Notes: generated by a model from the sequence alone, not told the origin. 64,000 nt of DNA from Actinoalloteichus hymeniacidonis (GCF_014203365.1 NZ_JACHIS010000001.1:3534001-3598000); one strand, 5' to 3'; positions 51,143 to 60,593 are shown, numbered from the stretch's first letter. Translations and numbers: made by a program.

Positions 51143-52690
51143 TCACGCACCGTCGGAGTCGGCGTACCGGCGGCGCAGCTCACGTTTGAGCACCTTGCCG
51201 CTGGGGCCGAGCGGCAAGGCGTCCACCAGCTCCACCAGTCTGGGGTACTTGTGTCTGCCGATCCGTTCGGAGGCCCATCCGATGATCTCCGCCGCGCTCG
51301 GGGGGTCGGCGGGATCTGCGGGCACCACCACGGCGCACACCTCCTCACCGTGCAGCGGGTGCGGCAAACCGATCACCGCCACCTGGGCGATGCCGGGATG
51401 CCGCATCAGTTCGCCCTCCACCTCGCTGGGATAGACGTTGAAGCCACCCCGGATCACGACGTCCTTGGTGCGGTCGACGACGGTGATGAAACCGTCGACG
51501 TCCTTGGTGCCCAGGTCGCCGCTGCGGAACCAACCGTCCACGATGGCCTCGGCTGTGGCCTCGGGCAGGTTGTGGTAGCCGAGGAAGACGTTGTGGCCCC
51601 GGATGACGATCTCGCCGAGTTCCCCGGTGGCGCACAGCTCGATGCGATCCGGCAAATCCTGGCGGGCGATCTCCACCTCCACGCCCCAGACCGGGTGCCC
51701 GACCGTGCCGGGTCGGGTGCCCATGCTCGGTTGGTTGGTGGTCGCGGTGGGCGAGGTCTCCGACAGCCCGTAGCCCTCGTAGACGGTGGTCTGGAAGAGC
51801 TCCTCGAACCGCTCCAGCACGGCCATCGGCAGCGAGGCGCCGCCGGAGACGCACAGCCGTAGGGGCGGCAGTGACCGTTGCGGGTCGGCCGCGACGCTTC
51901 CGACCAATGCCACGTACATCGTCGGCACGCCGTGGAAGACGGTGACCCCGTGCCGCACCATCAGCTCCAGTGCGGCGGCGGGTTCGAATCGCCGCATCAG
52001 CACCAGGGTGGCACCGAGCCGGAAGGCGGTGTTCATCGCGACGGTCTGCCCGAAGGCGTGGAACAGCGGGAGGCAGCCCATCACGACGTCGGTGCTGCGG
52101 GTGTCGTTGGCGTCGTAGCCGTTCACTGTCGCATTCATGATCAGGTTGAGTTGGCTGAGCACCGCGCCCTTGGGGGTGCCCGTGGTCCCACTGGTGTAGA
52201 GGATCACGGCCGGATCCTGGGCAAGTCGGGTGACGTACCCGGTCAACGGCGCCACCTGTGCGGCGACGTCCTCGAGTCTGGTCGGCGCCGACCCCTCGGC
52301 GGCGCCCACTGTCAAAACCGGCAACCCCGAGCCCTCGGTGCCGCGCACCGCGCCCTCGGCCAGCAGGTGATCGCTGATCAGCAGCCGCGCGCCGCTGTCC
52401 TGCAGGACGTGGGCGATCTCCTTGGCCGCGAGCAGCAGGTGCACCGGAACGACCACGGCCCCGACGCTGAGGATGGCGAAGTAGGCGCGGGCGAAATCGG
52501 CCGAGTTGGTGGCCATCAACGCCACCCGATCGCCCGGCCGCACCCCCGATTCGCGCAGGCCCGCCGCCAGCGCGAGGGTCTGGGTCCAGAGTTCGGCGTA
52601 GGTGTGCCTGCCGGTGTCGTCGATCACGGCCACTCGTTCGGGATGGGCACGGGCTGCCTCGGCCAGGATGCAGGCCAGCGATAAGGACAT
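51143..52690 (-). CDS. Acyl-CoA ligase (AMP-forming, FadD-like)
   Basis: A 515-residue adenylate-forming enzyme from ATG 52690 behind GGAGGG. The AMP motif YTSGTTGTPKG is at residues 165-175. Others are YEGYGLSETSP (A5), DGWFRSGDLG (A7), VVDRTKDVVIRGGFNVYPSEVE (A8), and the C-terminal PLGPSGKVLKREL with its catalytic Lys (A10). It activates a carboxylic acid to its CoA ester with ATP. It lies 56 bases after the acyl-CoA dehydrogenase and in the same operon as a liv-type importer, so the imported acid is probably its substrate. The acid cannot be identified from sequence; medium-chain or cyclic acids are typical of this subgroup. Confidence 0.93.
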   Translation of the reverse strand: MSLSLACILAEAARAHPERVAVIDDTGRHTYAELWTQTLALAAGLRESGVRPGDRVALMATNSADFARAYFAILSVGAVVVPVHLLLAAKEIAHVLQDSGARLLISDHLLAEGAVRGTEGSGLPVLTVGAAEGSAPTRLEDVAAQVAPLTGYVTRLAQDPAVILYTSGTTGTPKGAVLSQLNLIMNATVNGYDANDTRSTDVVMGCLPLFHAFGQTVAMNTAFRLGATLVLMRRFEPAAALELMVRHGVTVFHGVPTMYVALVGSVAADPQRSLPPLRLCVSGGASLPMAVLERFEELFQTTVYEGYGLSETSPTATTNQPSMGTRPGTVGHPVWGVEVEIARQDLPDRIELCATGELGEIVIRGHNVFLGYHNLPEATAEAIVDGWFRSGDLGTKDVDGFITVVDRTKDVVIRGGFNVYPSEVEGELMRHPGIAQVAVIGLPHPLHGEEVCAVVVPADPADPPSAAEIIGWASERIGRHKYPRLVELVDALPLGPSGKVLKRELRRRYADSDGA

Positions 52691-52746
52691 GGACCCTCCA
52701 GTCGGCGTCGAAAGCGAACGGGGTGCGAACGGGGTGCGTGCCGTGA

Positions 52747-53916
52747 TCAGCCGAGCTGGTCGCCGACCCGGGTGTGGCCGCGCAGCAGGTCGCGGGCGAT
52801 GATCAACCGCAGCATCTCGTCGGTGCCCTCGAAGATGCGGAACAGTCGGACCTGCCGGTACCAGCGTTCGATGGGCAGCTCGCGGGTGTACCCGATGCCG
52901 CCGTGGATCTGCATCACCCGATCGACGACGCGGTTGACCATGCCCGCGCCGTACAACTTCGCCATCGCCGAGGTGTGGCGCGGATCGCGACCTTGATCGA
53001 CGGTCCAGGCCGCACGCAGCACCAGCGCCCGCGCCGCTTCCAACTCGACCTCGGAGTCGGCGATCATCCATTGGATGGCCTGATTCGACCCGATCGTCCG
53101 GCCGAAGGTCTCCCGGGTGTTGGCGTACTCCACCGCCATGCCCAGCGCGCGTTCGGCGATGCCGATCCCCTGTGAGGGGATGGCGTAACGGCCCTTGCCG
53201 ATCCACTGCATGCCCAGGGTGAAGCCCTGACCGATCTCGCCGAGGATGTTGCGCCCCGGTACGCGGACGTCGTCGAAGACCAACGCGGCGGGTCCGCCCT
53301 CGCCCATGGTGTCGATGAACTCCGAACGCCACCCCATCTCCCGGTCGACGAGGAAGGCGGTGGACCCGCCTCGGGCGCCCAGTTCGGGGTCGGTCACGGC
53401 CACGACGATGGCGAAGTCCGCCTCGTTGCCGCCCGTGATGAAGACCTTCTCGCCACGCAGGACCCAGTCGTCGCCGTCGCGGCGGGCGGTCATCCTGATG
53501 TTCGCTGCATCCGAGCCCGCGGCAGGCTCGGTGATGGCGAAGCAGGACAGCCGATCGCCCGCGATGGTCGGCAGCAGATACTCCGCCTGCTGCGCCTCGG
53601 TGCCGTGGAAGAGGATGTTGTCGGCGTCGCCGCCGAAGCGGAACGGAACAAAGGTACGTCCCGCCTCGGTCCAGATCAGCGACTGTGTCACGGCGGGCAG
53701 GTCCATACCGCCGAGGCTCTCCGGGGTGGACAGTCCCCAGAAGCCGAACTCCTTCGCCTTGAGTTGCAGAGCGCGCAGCTCGGAGCGCTCCAGGCCCGGC
53801 AGGCCTCGGCGTTCCCGCCGCAGCACCTCGGGTTCCATGGGCATGACCTCCCTGGCGATGAAGGCCCGGGCGGTGTCGCGGATCGCCTGTTGTTCGTCGG
53901 TGAATGCGAGGTCCAT
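52747..53916 (-). CDS. Acyl-CoA dehydrogenase
   Basis: A 389-residue flavoenzyme. Typical elements are ITEPAAGSDAANIRMTA (FAD/substrate loop), WVLRGEKVFITGGNEADFAIVVA, GRYAIPSQGIGIAERAL, and the C-terminal MQIHGGIGYTRELPIERWYRQVRLFRIFEGTDEMLR. The EGTDE Glu is the usual catalytic base, so a true dehydrogenase is expected. It introduces the 2,3-double bond into the acyl-CoA made by the ligase downstream. A 73-base gap separates it from the binding-protein gene, and the whole minus-strand block from 59018 to 50034 reads as one operon. Confidence 0.93.
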   Translation of the reverse strand: MDLAFTDEQQAIRDTARAFIAREVMPMEPEVLRRERRGLPGLERSELRALQLKAKEFGFWGLSTPESLGGMDLPAVTQSLIWTEAGRTFVPFRFGGDADNILFHGTEAQQAEYLLPTIAGDRLSCFAITEPAAGSDAANIRMTARRDGDDWVLRGEKVFITGGNEADFAIVVAVTDPELGARGGSTAFLVDREMGWRSEFIDTMGEGGPAALVFDDVRVPGRNILGEIGQGFTLGMQWIGKGRYAIPSQGIGIAERALGMAVEYANTRETFGRTIGSNQAIQWMIADSEVELEAARALVLRAAWTVDQGRDPRHTSAMAKLYGAGMVNRVVDRVMQIHGGIGYTRELPIERWYRQVRLFRIFEGTDEMLRLIIARDLLRGHTRVGDQLG

Positions 53917-53989
53917 CGGCTACTCCGGTCGTCGCGGTGATCGGTCGCCGCTTTGTCGGGCACGGCGGTGGACTCGGCCGGTGGTGTGC

Positions 53990-55249
53990 TCAGCCGGTCG
54001 GTGGGAAGACGTAGTCGTCGACGGTGGACGCCCGGCCTGCCGGTTCGACCTGGACGAGTCCGCCCGCAGCTCCGACCTCGGGGCGCAGCACGTAGGAATC
54101 GAAGGACGGCGGTCGGTCGGGGTCGGAGAAGTCCATCGCCATGCCCAGGTCGCCTTCGACGAGTCCCTGGGTTCGGTGGGCGGCGATGATGCCTGCCCGG
54201 CTCAGATCGCCCTGTTCGCAGGCGATCCGCAGGGCATCGGCGAGGAACTGGAGCACGCCGTATCCGGAGAGCACCCCGCCGTCGATGTCGGCGTCCGGAT
54301 AGGCGGCCCGGTAGGACTCGACCAGCGCCTGCACGCCCGGGATCTCACTCGATGCCGCCGGGGCGCCGGAGACCATGAAGAACATCTCGGTCAGGGCTGG
54401 CGCCACCGCCGTCTCCAGAAGTTGGGAGGCGTAGGCCGGGGTGTTGCCGACCACCGGGACCTCCCAGCCGCCCGCAGCGGCCACGCCCACGAAGGACGCC
54501 GTCTGCGCGGGGCCCGCGCTGAGGAGCACGGCGGTCACGTCGGCGGCCCGTAACGCGGCGACCTGCGCGGTCATGTCCTGATCGGTCGGGCTGACCCGCT
54601 GCTCGACGATGGTCACGCCCGCCGACTCGGCGGCGAACTCGGCACCGCGCAGCGCGTTCTCGCCGTACTCGTTCTCGAAGTAGACGTGCCCGATCGCATC
54701 GCCCTCGGCGAGGTGGGCGCCCCGAACGAGGAAGTCGATCGCGTTGATCATGTCGACGTCGTAGGTGTTGCCGGGAATCTGGATCTCGGGTCTGCCCAGC
54801 AGGGTGGAATCCCAGCTCTGCGGGAAGGTCAGCATCTCGTCGGCGGCCAGATCGTCGAGCAGGGCCGCCAGGATCGGGGAGCCGAGCAGTTGCGGCATCG
54901 CCGCGACGGTGGGGCCGATCTCGGTGTAGGCGCCCAACGCCTGCTGTACGTCGTAGCCGTGGTCGCGGACCACCATCTCCAGCGAACGACCACAGATGCC
55001 GCCCGCCTCGTTGATCTCGTCCACGGCCAACTGCTGGGCGTTGACGATGCTGCTGCTCAGGGCCGCATACGGACCGGTCAGATCGGTGAGCGCCCCCAGT
55101 TGGATGGTGGTGTCGGTGATACCGGGTCCGGTGATCAGCCCCGAGCTGCCGCCGGGGCGGTCGTCGGCTGCGGTGCTGCATCCCGCGACGAACAACAGGG
55201 CGAGGCCCGAGAGAAGGGCGATCGTTCTTCGGGGTCCGGGAGAGCTCAT
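53990..55249 (-). CDS. Branched-chain-type ABC importer binding lipoprotein
   Basis: A 419-residue protein from ATG 55249. The signal sequence ends in the lipobox FVAGC. The mature part is a Peripla_BP_6/LivK fold: ITDTTIQLGALTDLTGPYAALSS, AVDEINEAGGICGRSLEMVVRDHGYDVQQAL, then TVAAMPQLLGSPI and later VAALRAADVTAVLLSAGPAQTASFV. These binding proteins serve amino acids but also aromatic and aliphatic acids. Co-transcription with a CoA ligase and acyl-CoA dehydrogenase favours a carboxylic acid. It overlaps the permease gene 55246-56454 by four bases. Confidence 0.92.
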   Translation of the reverse strand: MSSPGPRRTIALLSGLALLFVAGCSTAADDRPGGSSGLITGPGITDTTIQLGALTDLTGPYAALSSSIVNAQQLAVDEINEAGGICGRSLEMVVRDHGYDVQQALGAYTEIGPTVAAMPQLLGSPILAALLDDLAADEMLTFPQSWDSTLLGRPEIQIPGNTYDVDMINAIDFLVRGAHLAEGDAIGHVYFENEYGENALRGAEFAAESAGVTIVEQRVSPTDQDMTAQVAALRAADVTAVLLSAGPAQTASFVGVAAAGGWEVPVVGNTPAYASQLLETAVAPALTEMFFMVSGAPAASSEIPGVQALVESYRAAYPDADIDGGVLSGYGVLQFLADALRIACEQGDLSRAGIIAAHRTQGLVEGDLGMAMDFSDPDRPPSFDSYVLRPEVGAAGGLVQVEPAGRASTVDDYVFPPTG

Positions 55250-56454
55250 GTCGTCGGCTCCTTCGCGGTGGCGGTGTGGTGGCCCTTCTCGCCCGCAGCG
55301 TCGGGGCCGACGTCGTCATCGGTCGCCTCGGCGGGCCTGGACCGGGTCTCCTGCGGTGGTGGTCGCCGGTGTGCGGGTCGCAGCCTGCGCAACAGGCCGA
55401 TCAGGCCCTGCCTCGTGAACAGCAGGACGAGCACGATCGCCAACCCGTAGAGATAGCGGGACAGCTCGGCCGGGGTCACACCCGGTTCGGTGGATCCCGG
55501 CGCCACCACCAGGGGAAGGCTGTCGGCGTACTGGGTGAGCAACTGCGGCAGCGACGTGACGAACGCGGCGCCGAGGATGGCGCCGCCCACCGAGCCCAGC
55601 CCGCCGATGACGATCATCGCCAGGTAGTCCAGTGCCAGGGCGAAGCCGAAGTAGTCCGGTACGACCCGGCGGAACACCAGGGCGATCAGCACCCCGGCCG
55701 CGCCCGCGTACATCGAGGACACCACAAAGGCGCCGGAGCGGTATCGCGCGACGGAGACGCCCATCACCGAGGCGGCGATCTCGCTGTCCCGCAGTGCTCC
55801 CAACGCTCGGCCCGGCCGACCGCGCAGCAGGTTGCGTGCGGTGATCCAGGCGATCGCGACCAGGACCACCCCGAGATACCAGAGGCGTTCGAGGGCGCCG
55901 AAGGGGTGGCCCAACACCAGCAGGCCGGCGGGGTCGTCGTCGGTGAACCCGAAACCCGGGATGGTCAGCGGTGGCACCGACCGGCCGTTGAATCCGCCGG
56001 TGACCGACTCCAGTTCGAGCAGGACGTGGTGGCCGATGAAGACCAGCGCGAGCGTGGCCACCCCCAGATACATCCCGCGCAGCCGACCCGAGATCGGGCT
56101 GAACAGGCCGCCCGCCACTCCGGCGAGCGCCACGGCGAGGATCGCCGCGACGGGACCCGGCAAGCCGAGCCCGGCCGTGGACTCGCCCGACTCCCCCGCC
56201 GCCCACACATAGCCGTAGGCGCCCACGGCGAGAAAGAAGGAATGCCCGAGGGAGAGCTGCCCCGCCGAACCGGTCAACAGGGTGAGGCCGATGGCGCCGA
56301 TCGCCGCCGCCATGGCGAACAGTCCGGTCTGCAACCACAGCGGGGGCAGGACGAAGGGCAGTCCGAGCAGCAGCGCCACACCGCCCGCCGCCGCGAGCGC
56401 CCCGGCGTGGGGAATCCGACGGGCGCGAACCGGGACCTCGGGGGGTTCAGACAC
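55246..56454 (-). CDS. LivM-type ABC importer permease
   Basis: A 402-residue membrane protein from GTG 56454, eight bases inside the end of the LivH-type gene. About ten hydrophobic helices are seen. GLTLLTGSAGQLSLGHSFFLAVGAYGYV is the hallmark GQLSLGH segment of LivM, and LGALRDSEIAASVMGVSVARYRSGAFVVSSMYAGAAG is the ATPase-docking loop. The last 60 residues are a charged, Pro-rich cytoplasmic tail that is longer than usual. It forms the translocation path with the LivH-type permease. Confidence 0.92.
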   Translation of the reverse strand: MSEPPEVPVRARRIPHAGALAAAGGVALLLGLPFVLPPLWLQTGLFAMAAAIGAIGLTLLTGSAGQLSLGHSFFLAVGAYGYVWAAGESGESTAGLGLPGPVAAILAVALAGVAGGLFSPISGRLRGMYLGVATLALVFIGHHVLLELESVTGGFNGRSVPPLTIPGFGFTDDDPAGLLVLGHPFGALERLWYLGVVLVAIAWITARNLLRGRPGRALGALRDSEIAASVMGVSVARYRSGAFVVSSMYAGAAGVLIALVFRRVVPDYFGFALALDYLAMIVIGGLGSVGGAILGAAFVTSLPQLLTQYADSLPLVVAPGSTEPGVTPAELSRYLYGLAIVLVLLFTRQGLIGLLRRLRPAHRRPPPQETRSRPAEATDDDVGPDAAGEKGHHTATAKEPTT

Positions 56455-57334
56455 GGATGGTCTCCCTCGTGCCGAGAAGACCTTGGGGACGCACCAACAG
56501 CACCAGCACCAGCACCACATAGGGCGCGATGTCGCCGAGACCCTCGCCGATCGGGCCGAGACTGCTCTGGTAGCCGGCAGCCGCAGCCTCGGTGACCCCG
56601 ATCAACACGCTTCCGATCAGGGCGCCCGCCACAGAGTCCATCCCACCGAGCACTGCGGCGGGGAAAGCGCGCAACGCCAGTTCACCGGTGGCCCGGTCCA
56701 GACCGGGGGTCGGGAAGGCGGTGAGGAAGACGGCCGCCACACAGGCCAGCGCGCCCGCGACGCACCAGGCGAGCAGTCGCATCCGTCCCAGCCGCACCCC
56801 CATCAGGGCTGCGGCCTCACGATCGGCGGCGGCGGCCCGCATCGCCAGTCCCCACGACGACCAGCGGAAGGCGGCGACGAGCAGGGACACCAGTGCCACC
56901 GCGACCACCACCGAGACCACTCTGGACTGGGCCACGGTGATCCCGCCGCCGGAGAGCACCCCGGCTCCCCACGGATCCCCGAGGTCCAGCACGTCCGGGC
57001 CGATCCGCCGGGCGAGTTCGGTGAGGAGCAGGATGTCGACGCCGATGGTGACGATCGCCAACACGTGTGTCTCGGCAGGCCGCCGCCGCATGCAGAGCAG
57101 CTCGATCAGTCCGGCTAATGCTGCGGACGCGACGATGGCGCAGGCGAGCGCGGCCAGGAATCCCAGCGGGGTGTGCAGAACGGCGGTCAAGTAGCCGCCG
57201 AACAGCAACAGCGAGCCGTGCGCGAAATTCATCACGCCGGAGGCCCGGAAGATCACCACGAAGCCGACCGCGATCAACGCGTACACCGAGCCGAGGGACA
57301 GCCCGTTGAGCAACACCTCCGGCAGGCTCGTCAT
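56447..57334 (-). CDS. LivH-type ABC importer permease
   Basis: A 295-residue membrane protein from ATG 57334, whose ATG overlaps the stop of the LivG-type ATPase gene. It begins MTSLPEVLLNGLSLGSVYALIAVGFVVIFR, then GVMNFAHGSLLLFGGYL, the NFAHG hallmark of LivH. LAMRAAAADREAAALMGVRLGRMRLLAWCVAGALACVAAVFL is the docking loop and following helix. It pairs with the LivM-type protein encoded next. Confidence 0.93.
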   Translation of the reverse strand: MTSLPEVLLNGLSLGSVYALIAVGFVVIFRASGVMNFAHGSLLLFGGYLTAVLHTPLGFLAALACAIVASAALAGLIELLCMRRRPAETHVLAIVTIGVDILLLTELARRIGPDVLDLGDPWGAGVLSGGGITVAQSRVVSVVVAVALVSLLVAAFRWSSWGLAMRAAAADREAAALMGVRLGRMRLLAWCVAGALACVAAVFLTAFPTPGLDRATGELALRAFPAAVLGGMDSVAGALIGSVLIGVTEAAAAGYQSSLGPIGEGLGDIAPYVVLVLVLLVRPQGLLGTRETIRV

Positions 57335-58179
57335 CGGCCCACCTCCTCGGCGGCCGACGGCGACGCCCCGGCGATCCCGGTCCCGAGATAGGCCCGGATC
57401 ACCTCGGGGTCGCGCTGCACCTCGCGCGGCGTTCCCGTCGCGATCCCGCGACCGAAGTCGAGCACGGTGACCTCGTCGGCGATGCGCATGATCAGTCCCA
57501 TGTCGTGCTCGACGAGAAGGATCGACAGGCCGAGTGCGGCCCGCACCCGTCCGATCGTGGCGGCCATCCGGGCCCGTTCGGCGGCGTTCATCCCGGCCAC
57601 CGGTTCGTCGAGCAGCAGCAGAGTCGGCTCCATGCACAGCGCCCTGGCCAGCTCGACCCGTTTCCGGTCTCCGTAGGACAGCAGGTCGACGGGGATGTCG
57701 AACAGCCTGCCGAGGCCGACGAACTCGGCGATCTCACGCGCTCTGGCCAGGTGGATCCGCTGTTCTCGGCGAGTGCCGGGGAGACCGAGCGCGGTGGCCA
57801 CGAAACCGCCGCGGGTCAGGACGTGCCTGCCGAGCAGCACGTTCTGCGCCACCGTCCCCCTGGTGAGCACGATGTTCTGGAAGGTGCGTGCGACACCGAG
57901 TTCCGCGATGCGATGCGGTGCGCACCCGGTGAGTTCACGGCCTGCCAGGGTCACCGACCCGGAGTCGGCTCGGCACACTCCGGACAGGACGTTGAACAAG
58001 GTGGACTTCCCGGCGCCGTTCGGTCCGATCAGGGCATGCACACTGTCGGGCCGCACCGTCAGGTCGACACCATCGAGAGCCAGCACACCGGCGAATCGCA
58101 CTGTCACATCGCGCACGACGAGGGTCGGCGGCGCGCCGGGGTCCGTGGCCTGCGCGCGTCGAGGGCCGGATGGGCTCAT
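57331..58179 (-). CDS. LivG-type ABC importer ATPase
   Basis: A 282-residue ATPase from ATG 58179, coupled by ATGA to the LivF-type gene. Walker A GPNGAGKSTLFNVLSGV, the VARTFQNIVLTRGTVAQNVLLG Q-loop region typical of LivG, LSYGDRKRVELARAL as signature, LLLLDEPVAGMNAAE as Walker B, and ILLVEHDMGLIM as H-loop are all present. The LivG-specific PVAGMN is intact. It and LivF form the energy-supplying pair for the LivH/M channel. Confidence 0.94.
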   Translation of the reverse strand: MSPSGPRRAQATDPGAPPTLVVRDVTVRFAGVLALDGVDLTVRPDSVHALIGPNGAGKSTLFNVLSGVCRADSGSVTLAGRELTGCAPHRIAELGVARTFQNIVLTRGTVAQNVLLGRHVLTRGGFVATALGLPGTRREQRIHLARAREIAEFVGLGRLFDIPVDLLSYGDRKRVELARALCMEPTLLLLDEPVAGMNAAERARMAATIGRVRAALGLSILLVEHDMGLIMRIADEVTVLDFGRGIATGTPREVQRDPEVIRAYLGTGIAGASPSAAEEVGR

Positions 58180-59018
58180 GGCACCCACCGCCGCAGGTCG
58201 GGTCGTTCGTCGGCGGCCGGAGCGGCATCGGGTACGTCGTCGGCGGCGGCACCGAGATAGAGCCTGCGGACCTCGTCGCTGCCGGACAGCCACGCCGAGG
58301 TTCCGGCCAACCGCACTCGTCCGACGTCGAGCACGTAGGCGTGACTCGCCAGCCGCAGCGCCATGGCGGCGTTCTGCTCGATCAGCAGGACACCGACTCC
58401 CTGCCGGTTGATCGCGGTGATCACCTCGCCGATGACCGCGACCATCGCGGGAGCCAGTCCCAAGGAGGGCTCGTCCAGCAGCAGCAGTCTCGGTTGGGCC
58501 ATCAGGGCTCTGCCGATCGCGAGCATCTGCTGTTCGCCACCGGAGAGCAGCCCTGCCCGCCGGGTACTGCGCCGGGCCAGCGCCGGAAAGAGGTCGAACA
58601 CCCGGTCCGCGCTGGCTCCGACCACGGCGGGGCGCCGGGAGGACCGCCGCAGACCGAGCGTGCCCGCCCGCAGGTTCTCCGCGACGGTGAGTCCACCGAA
58701 GACCCGTCGGCCCTCCGGAACCTGCACCACCCCGGCCCGCACCGAGGCCGCCGGATCCCGGCCGGTCAGCGCCCGACCGGCCACGGTGATCCCGCCGCCG
58801 GTCAGGCGGCCGTCATGCAGCGGCAGCGTTCCCGAGACCGCCCGCAGCAAGGTGGACTTGCCTGCCCCGTTGGGTCCGAGCACGGCCACGATCCCGGCGG
58901 GCGGGACTTCGACGGTCACCGAGTGCAGGACGTGGCCGGAACTTCCGTAGTGCACATCGACGTCGCGCAGCCGCAACAACGGCTCGACGGCGGCTGCCTC
59001 ATCGGTGGGTTCGGTCAC
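58176..59018 (-). CDS. LivF-type ABC importer ATPase
   Basis: A 280-residue ATPase starting at GTG 59018, behind AGGAGGGAG. It shows Walker A GPNGAGKSTLLRAVSGT, the LivF-type VQVPEGRRVFGGLTVAENLRAG, signature LLSGGEQQMLAIGRAL and LLLLDEPSLGLAPAMV. It is the first gene of a minus-strand operon running to 50034 that joins uptake of an acid (LivF, G, H, M and the binding protein) with its CoA activation and oxidation. The 477-bp upstream region carries a large palindrome shared with the divergent kinase gene. Confidence 0.94.
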   Translation of the reverse strand: MTEPTDEAAAVEPLLRLRDVDVHYGSSGHVLHSVTVEVPPAGIVAVLGPNGAGKSTLLRAVSGTLPLHDGRLTGGGITVAGRALTGRDPAASVRAGVVQVPEGRRVFGGLTVAENLRAGTLGLRRSSRRPAVVGASADRVFDLFPALARRSTRRAGLLSGGEQQMLAIGRALMAQPRLLLLDEPSLGLAPAMVAVIGEVITAINRQGVGVLLIEQNAAMALRLASHAYVLDVGRVRLAGTSAWLSGSDEVRRLYLGAAADDVPDAAPAADERPDLRRWVP

Positions 59019-59495
59019 CGTGCTCCCTCCTCGCGGATGTCACCGGCCGATCGGGCCGACCGAAGGTCCGTCCCCGCCGACGCGGGGGTTGTCGAACGCC
59101 CGGGCGCGCATCCGGGCGTCACCTCCGTCGACCTGCCGGATCCCCGGGCGGCTCTGCTGGTGCATCGAAGGGCATCCGGGTCGAAGTGTGACCACGACAA
59201 CACGCGGTGGCGGTCGGCTCCAGATCCCGCGCCGAGTTCGAGGCACCCGCCCAGCAAGAGGGCGGGCGCCGTGTGACGACGCACAGCCTGCCGACGACGG
59301 GCGGCGCGGGCGGGCGACACTCGCTCGTCGACAGACCGGTACGCCCGCGTCCGTTCGGGTGGTCATCGCCACCCGAATCGGGTGGCGCGACGCCCACGCA
59401 TCGGCCTCTATCCAGGGCTTTCCCGAATCCGAGTGCGGTGGTGGTCGGTGCGATGGGCCTGGGTCATCGGGGACGGAGGCAACATCATCGACAGG
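59019..59495. promoter_or_regulatory. Divergent control region with composite palindrome (liv operon / APH-SDR-ACAD operon)
   Basis: No gene is convincing in these 477 bases. At 59367-59387 two exact 10-bp arms, CGCCACCCGA and TCGGGTGGCG, flank a single A. A further half, TTCGGGTGG at 59354-59362, pairs with the left arm across six bases, giving three half-sites. The element is 108 bases before the kinase start and 348 before LivF. It is a strong operator candidate for a dimeric repressor acting on one or both operons. It also lies across the in-frame alternative start 59382, which favours the start at 59496. Confidence 0.6.
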
Positions 59496-60593
59496 ATGAA
59501 CAGCGAGCGAGACTTCGACGACCGCGCCCGAAGCGCCACCGACCGGCAGCCCGATACCGGGGTTCGCGCCGAGGATCCGCCGGGACTGGACTCGGAGCTG
59601 CTGGCCGATCACCTGCGGCAGGAGCTCCCCGGGGGCATCACCGGCGAGTTGTCCGGCAGGCTGCTCACCGGTGGCCGGTCCAACCTGACCTACGAGGTCC
59701 GGGACGAGGCGGGCAGGCGGTGGGCGGTGCGCCGACCGCCGCTGGGACACGTCCTGCCGACCGCGCACGACATGGCCCGCGAGTTCCGGGTGATCAACGC
59801 CCTGCGAACCACCCCGGTGCCGGTGCCGGAGGCGATGCTGCTGTGCCGCGATGTCTCGGTGCTCGGCGCGCCGTTCTTCGTGATGGAGTTCGTCGACGGG
59901 CACAGCGCCTTGGATGTCGAGGGGCTCCGCGAACTCGGATCGCGGCGGACCGGCCGCATCGGCTCGGCCCTGGTGACCCAGCTGGTGACATTGCATTCGG
60001 TCGATCCCGAACAGGTGGGACTCGGCGATTTCGGCAGGCCCGAGGGTTTCCTGGCCCGGCAGCTTCGGCGCTGGCGCACGCAGCTCGACGGTTCGCGCAG
60101 CAGGCCCACCGATCTCCTCGACGCACTACACACACGGTTGGGCGATGCGCTGCCGGTCTCCCCCGCGCCGACGATCGTGCACGGCGACTACCGGGTGGAC
60201 AACACGATCTTCGGCGACGACGACCGGATGCGCGCGATCCTGGACTGGGAGATGGCCACCCTGGGCGATCCGCTGGCCGATCTGGGCATGTTGTTGGTCT
60301 ACGGCAGGCGCGCTCCGCTGGCGGGCCATGCACCGGTCAATGCCGAGACGACGCCCGGATATCCGACCGAGGACGCGCTGATCGAGGCGTATGCGACCAC
60401 CTCGGGCCGCGATGTCGACGGACTCGCCTGGTATGTGGGCTTCGGGTTCTTCAAGCTGGCGGTAATCATGGAGGGCATCCACTATCGGCACCGACTCGGT
60501 CAGACGGCTGGCGTGGGATTCGGTGGGATCGGTGAGTTGGTCGAACCGTTGGCCCGGTCCGGCCACGACGCGCTGCGGGCGGGCCTCCGGTAG
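59496..60593 (+). CDS. Phosphotransferase of the APH family (ACAD10/11- or LvaA-like kinase)
   Basis: A 365-residue protein. I use ATG 59496; the longer frame from 59382 would begin within the operator palindrome. Kinase features are GGRSNLTYEVRDEAGRRWAVRRPP (ATP loop), PFFVMEFVDGHS (hinge), IVHGDYRVDNTIF (HGDxRxxN catalytic loop) and ILDWEMATLGDPLADLG (metal-binding DWE). This is the acyl-CoA-linked branch of APH kinases, as in ACAD10/ACAD11 and LvaA, which phosphorylate 4-hydroxyacyl-CoA. It lies with two SDRs and an ACAD11-type dehydrogenase, which supports that role. Antibiotic resistance is less likely. Confidence 0.88.
   Translation: MNSERDFDDRARSATDRQPDTGVRAEDPPGLDSELLADHLRQELPGGITGELSGRLLTGGRSNLTYEVRDEAGRRWAVRRPPLGHVLPTAHDMAREFRVINALRTTPVPVPEAMLLCRDVSVLGAPFFVMEFVDGHSALDVEGLRELGSRRTGRIGSALVTQLVTLHSVDPEQVGLGDFGRPEGFLARQLRRWRTQLDGSRSRPTDLLDALHTRLGDALPVSPAPTIVHGDYRVDNTIFGDDDRMRAILDWEMATLGDPLADLGMLLVYGRRAPLAGHAPVNAETTPGYPTEDALIEAYATTSGRDVDGLAWYVGFGFFKLAVIMEGIHYRHRLGQTAGVGFGGIGELVEPLARSGHDALRAGLR

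Noticed and set aside
52713-52738. Short direct repeat GAACGGGGTGC between ligase and dehydrogenase genes
   Set aside because: Two copies only, in an intergenic gap of 56 bases; likely replication slippage with no clear role.
59382-59495. Longer start for the APH-like kinase
   Set aside because: It begins inside a perfect palindrome and adds residues not seen in the family.
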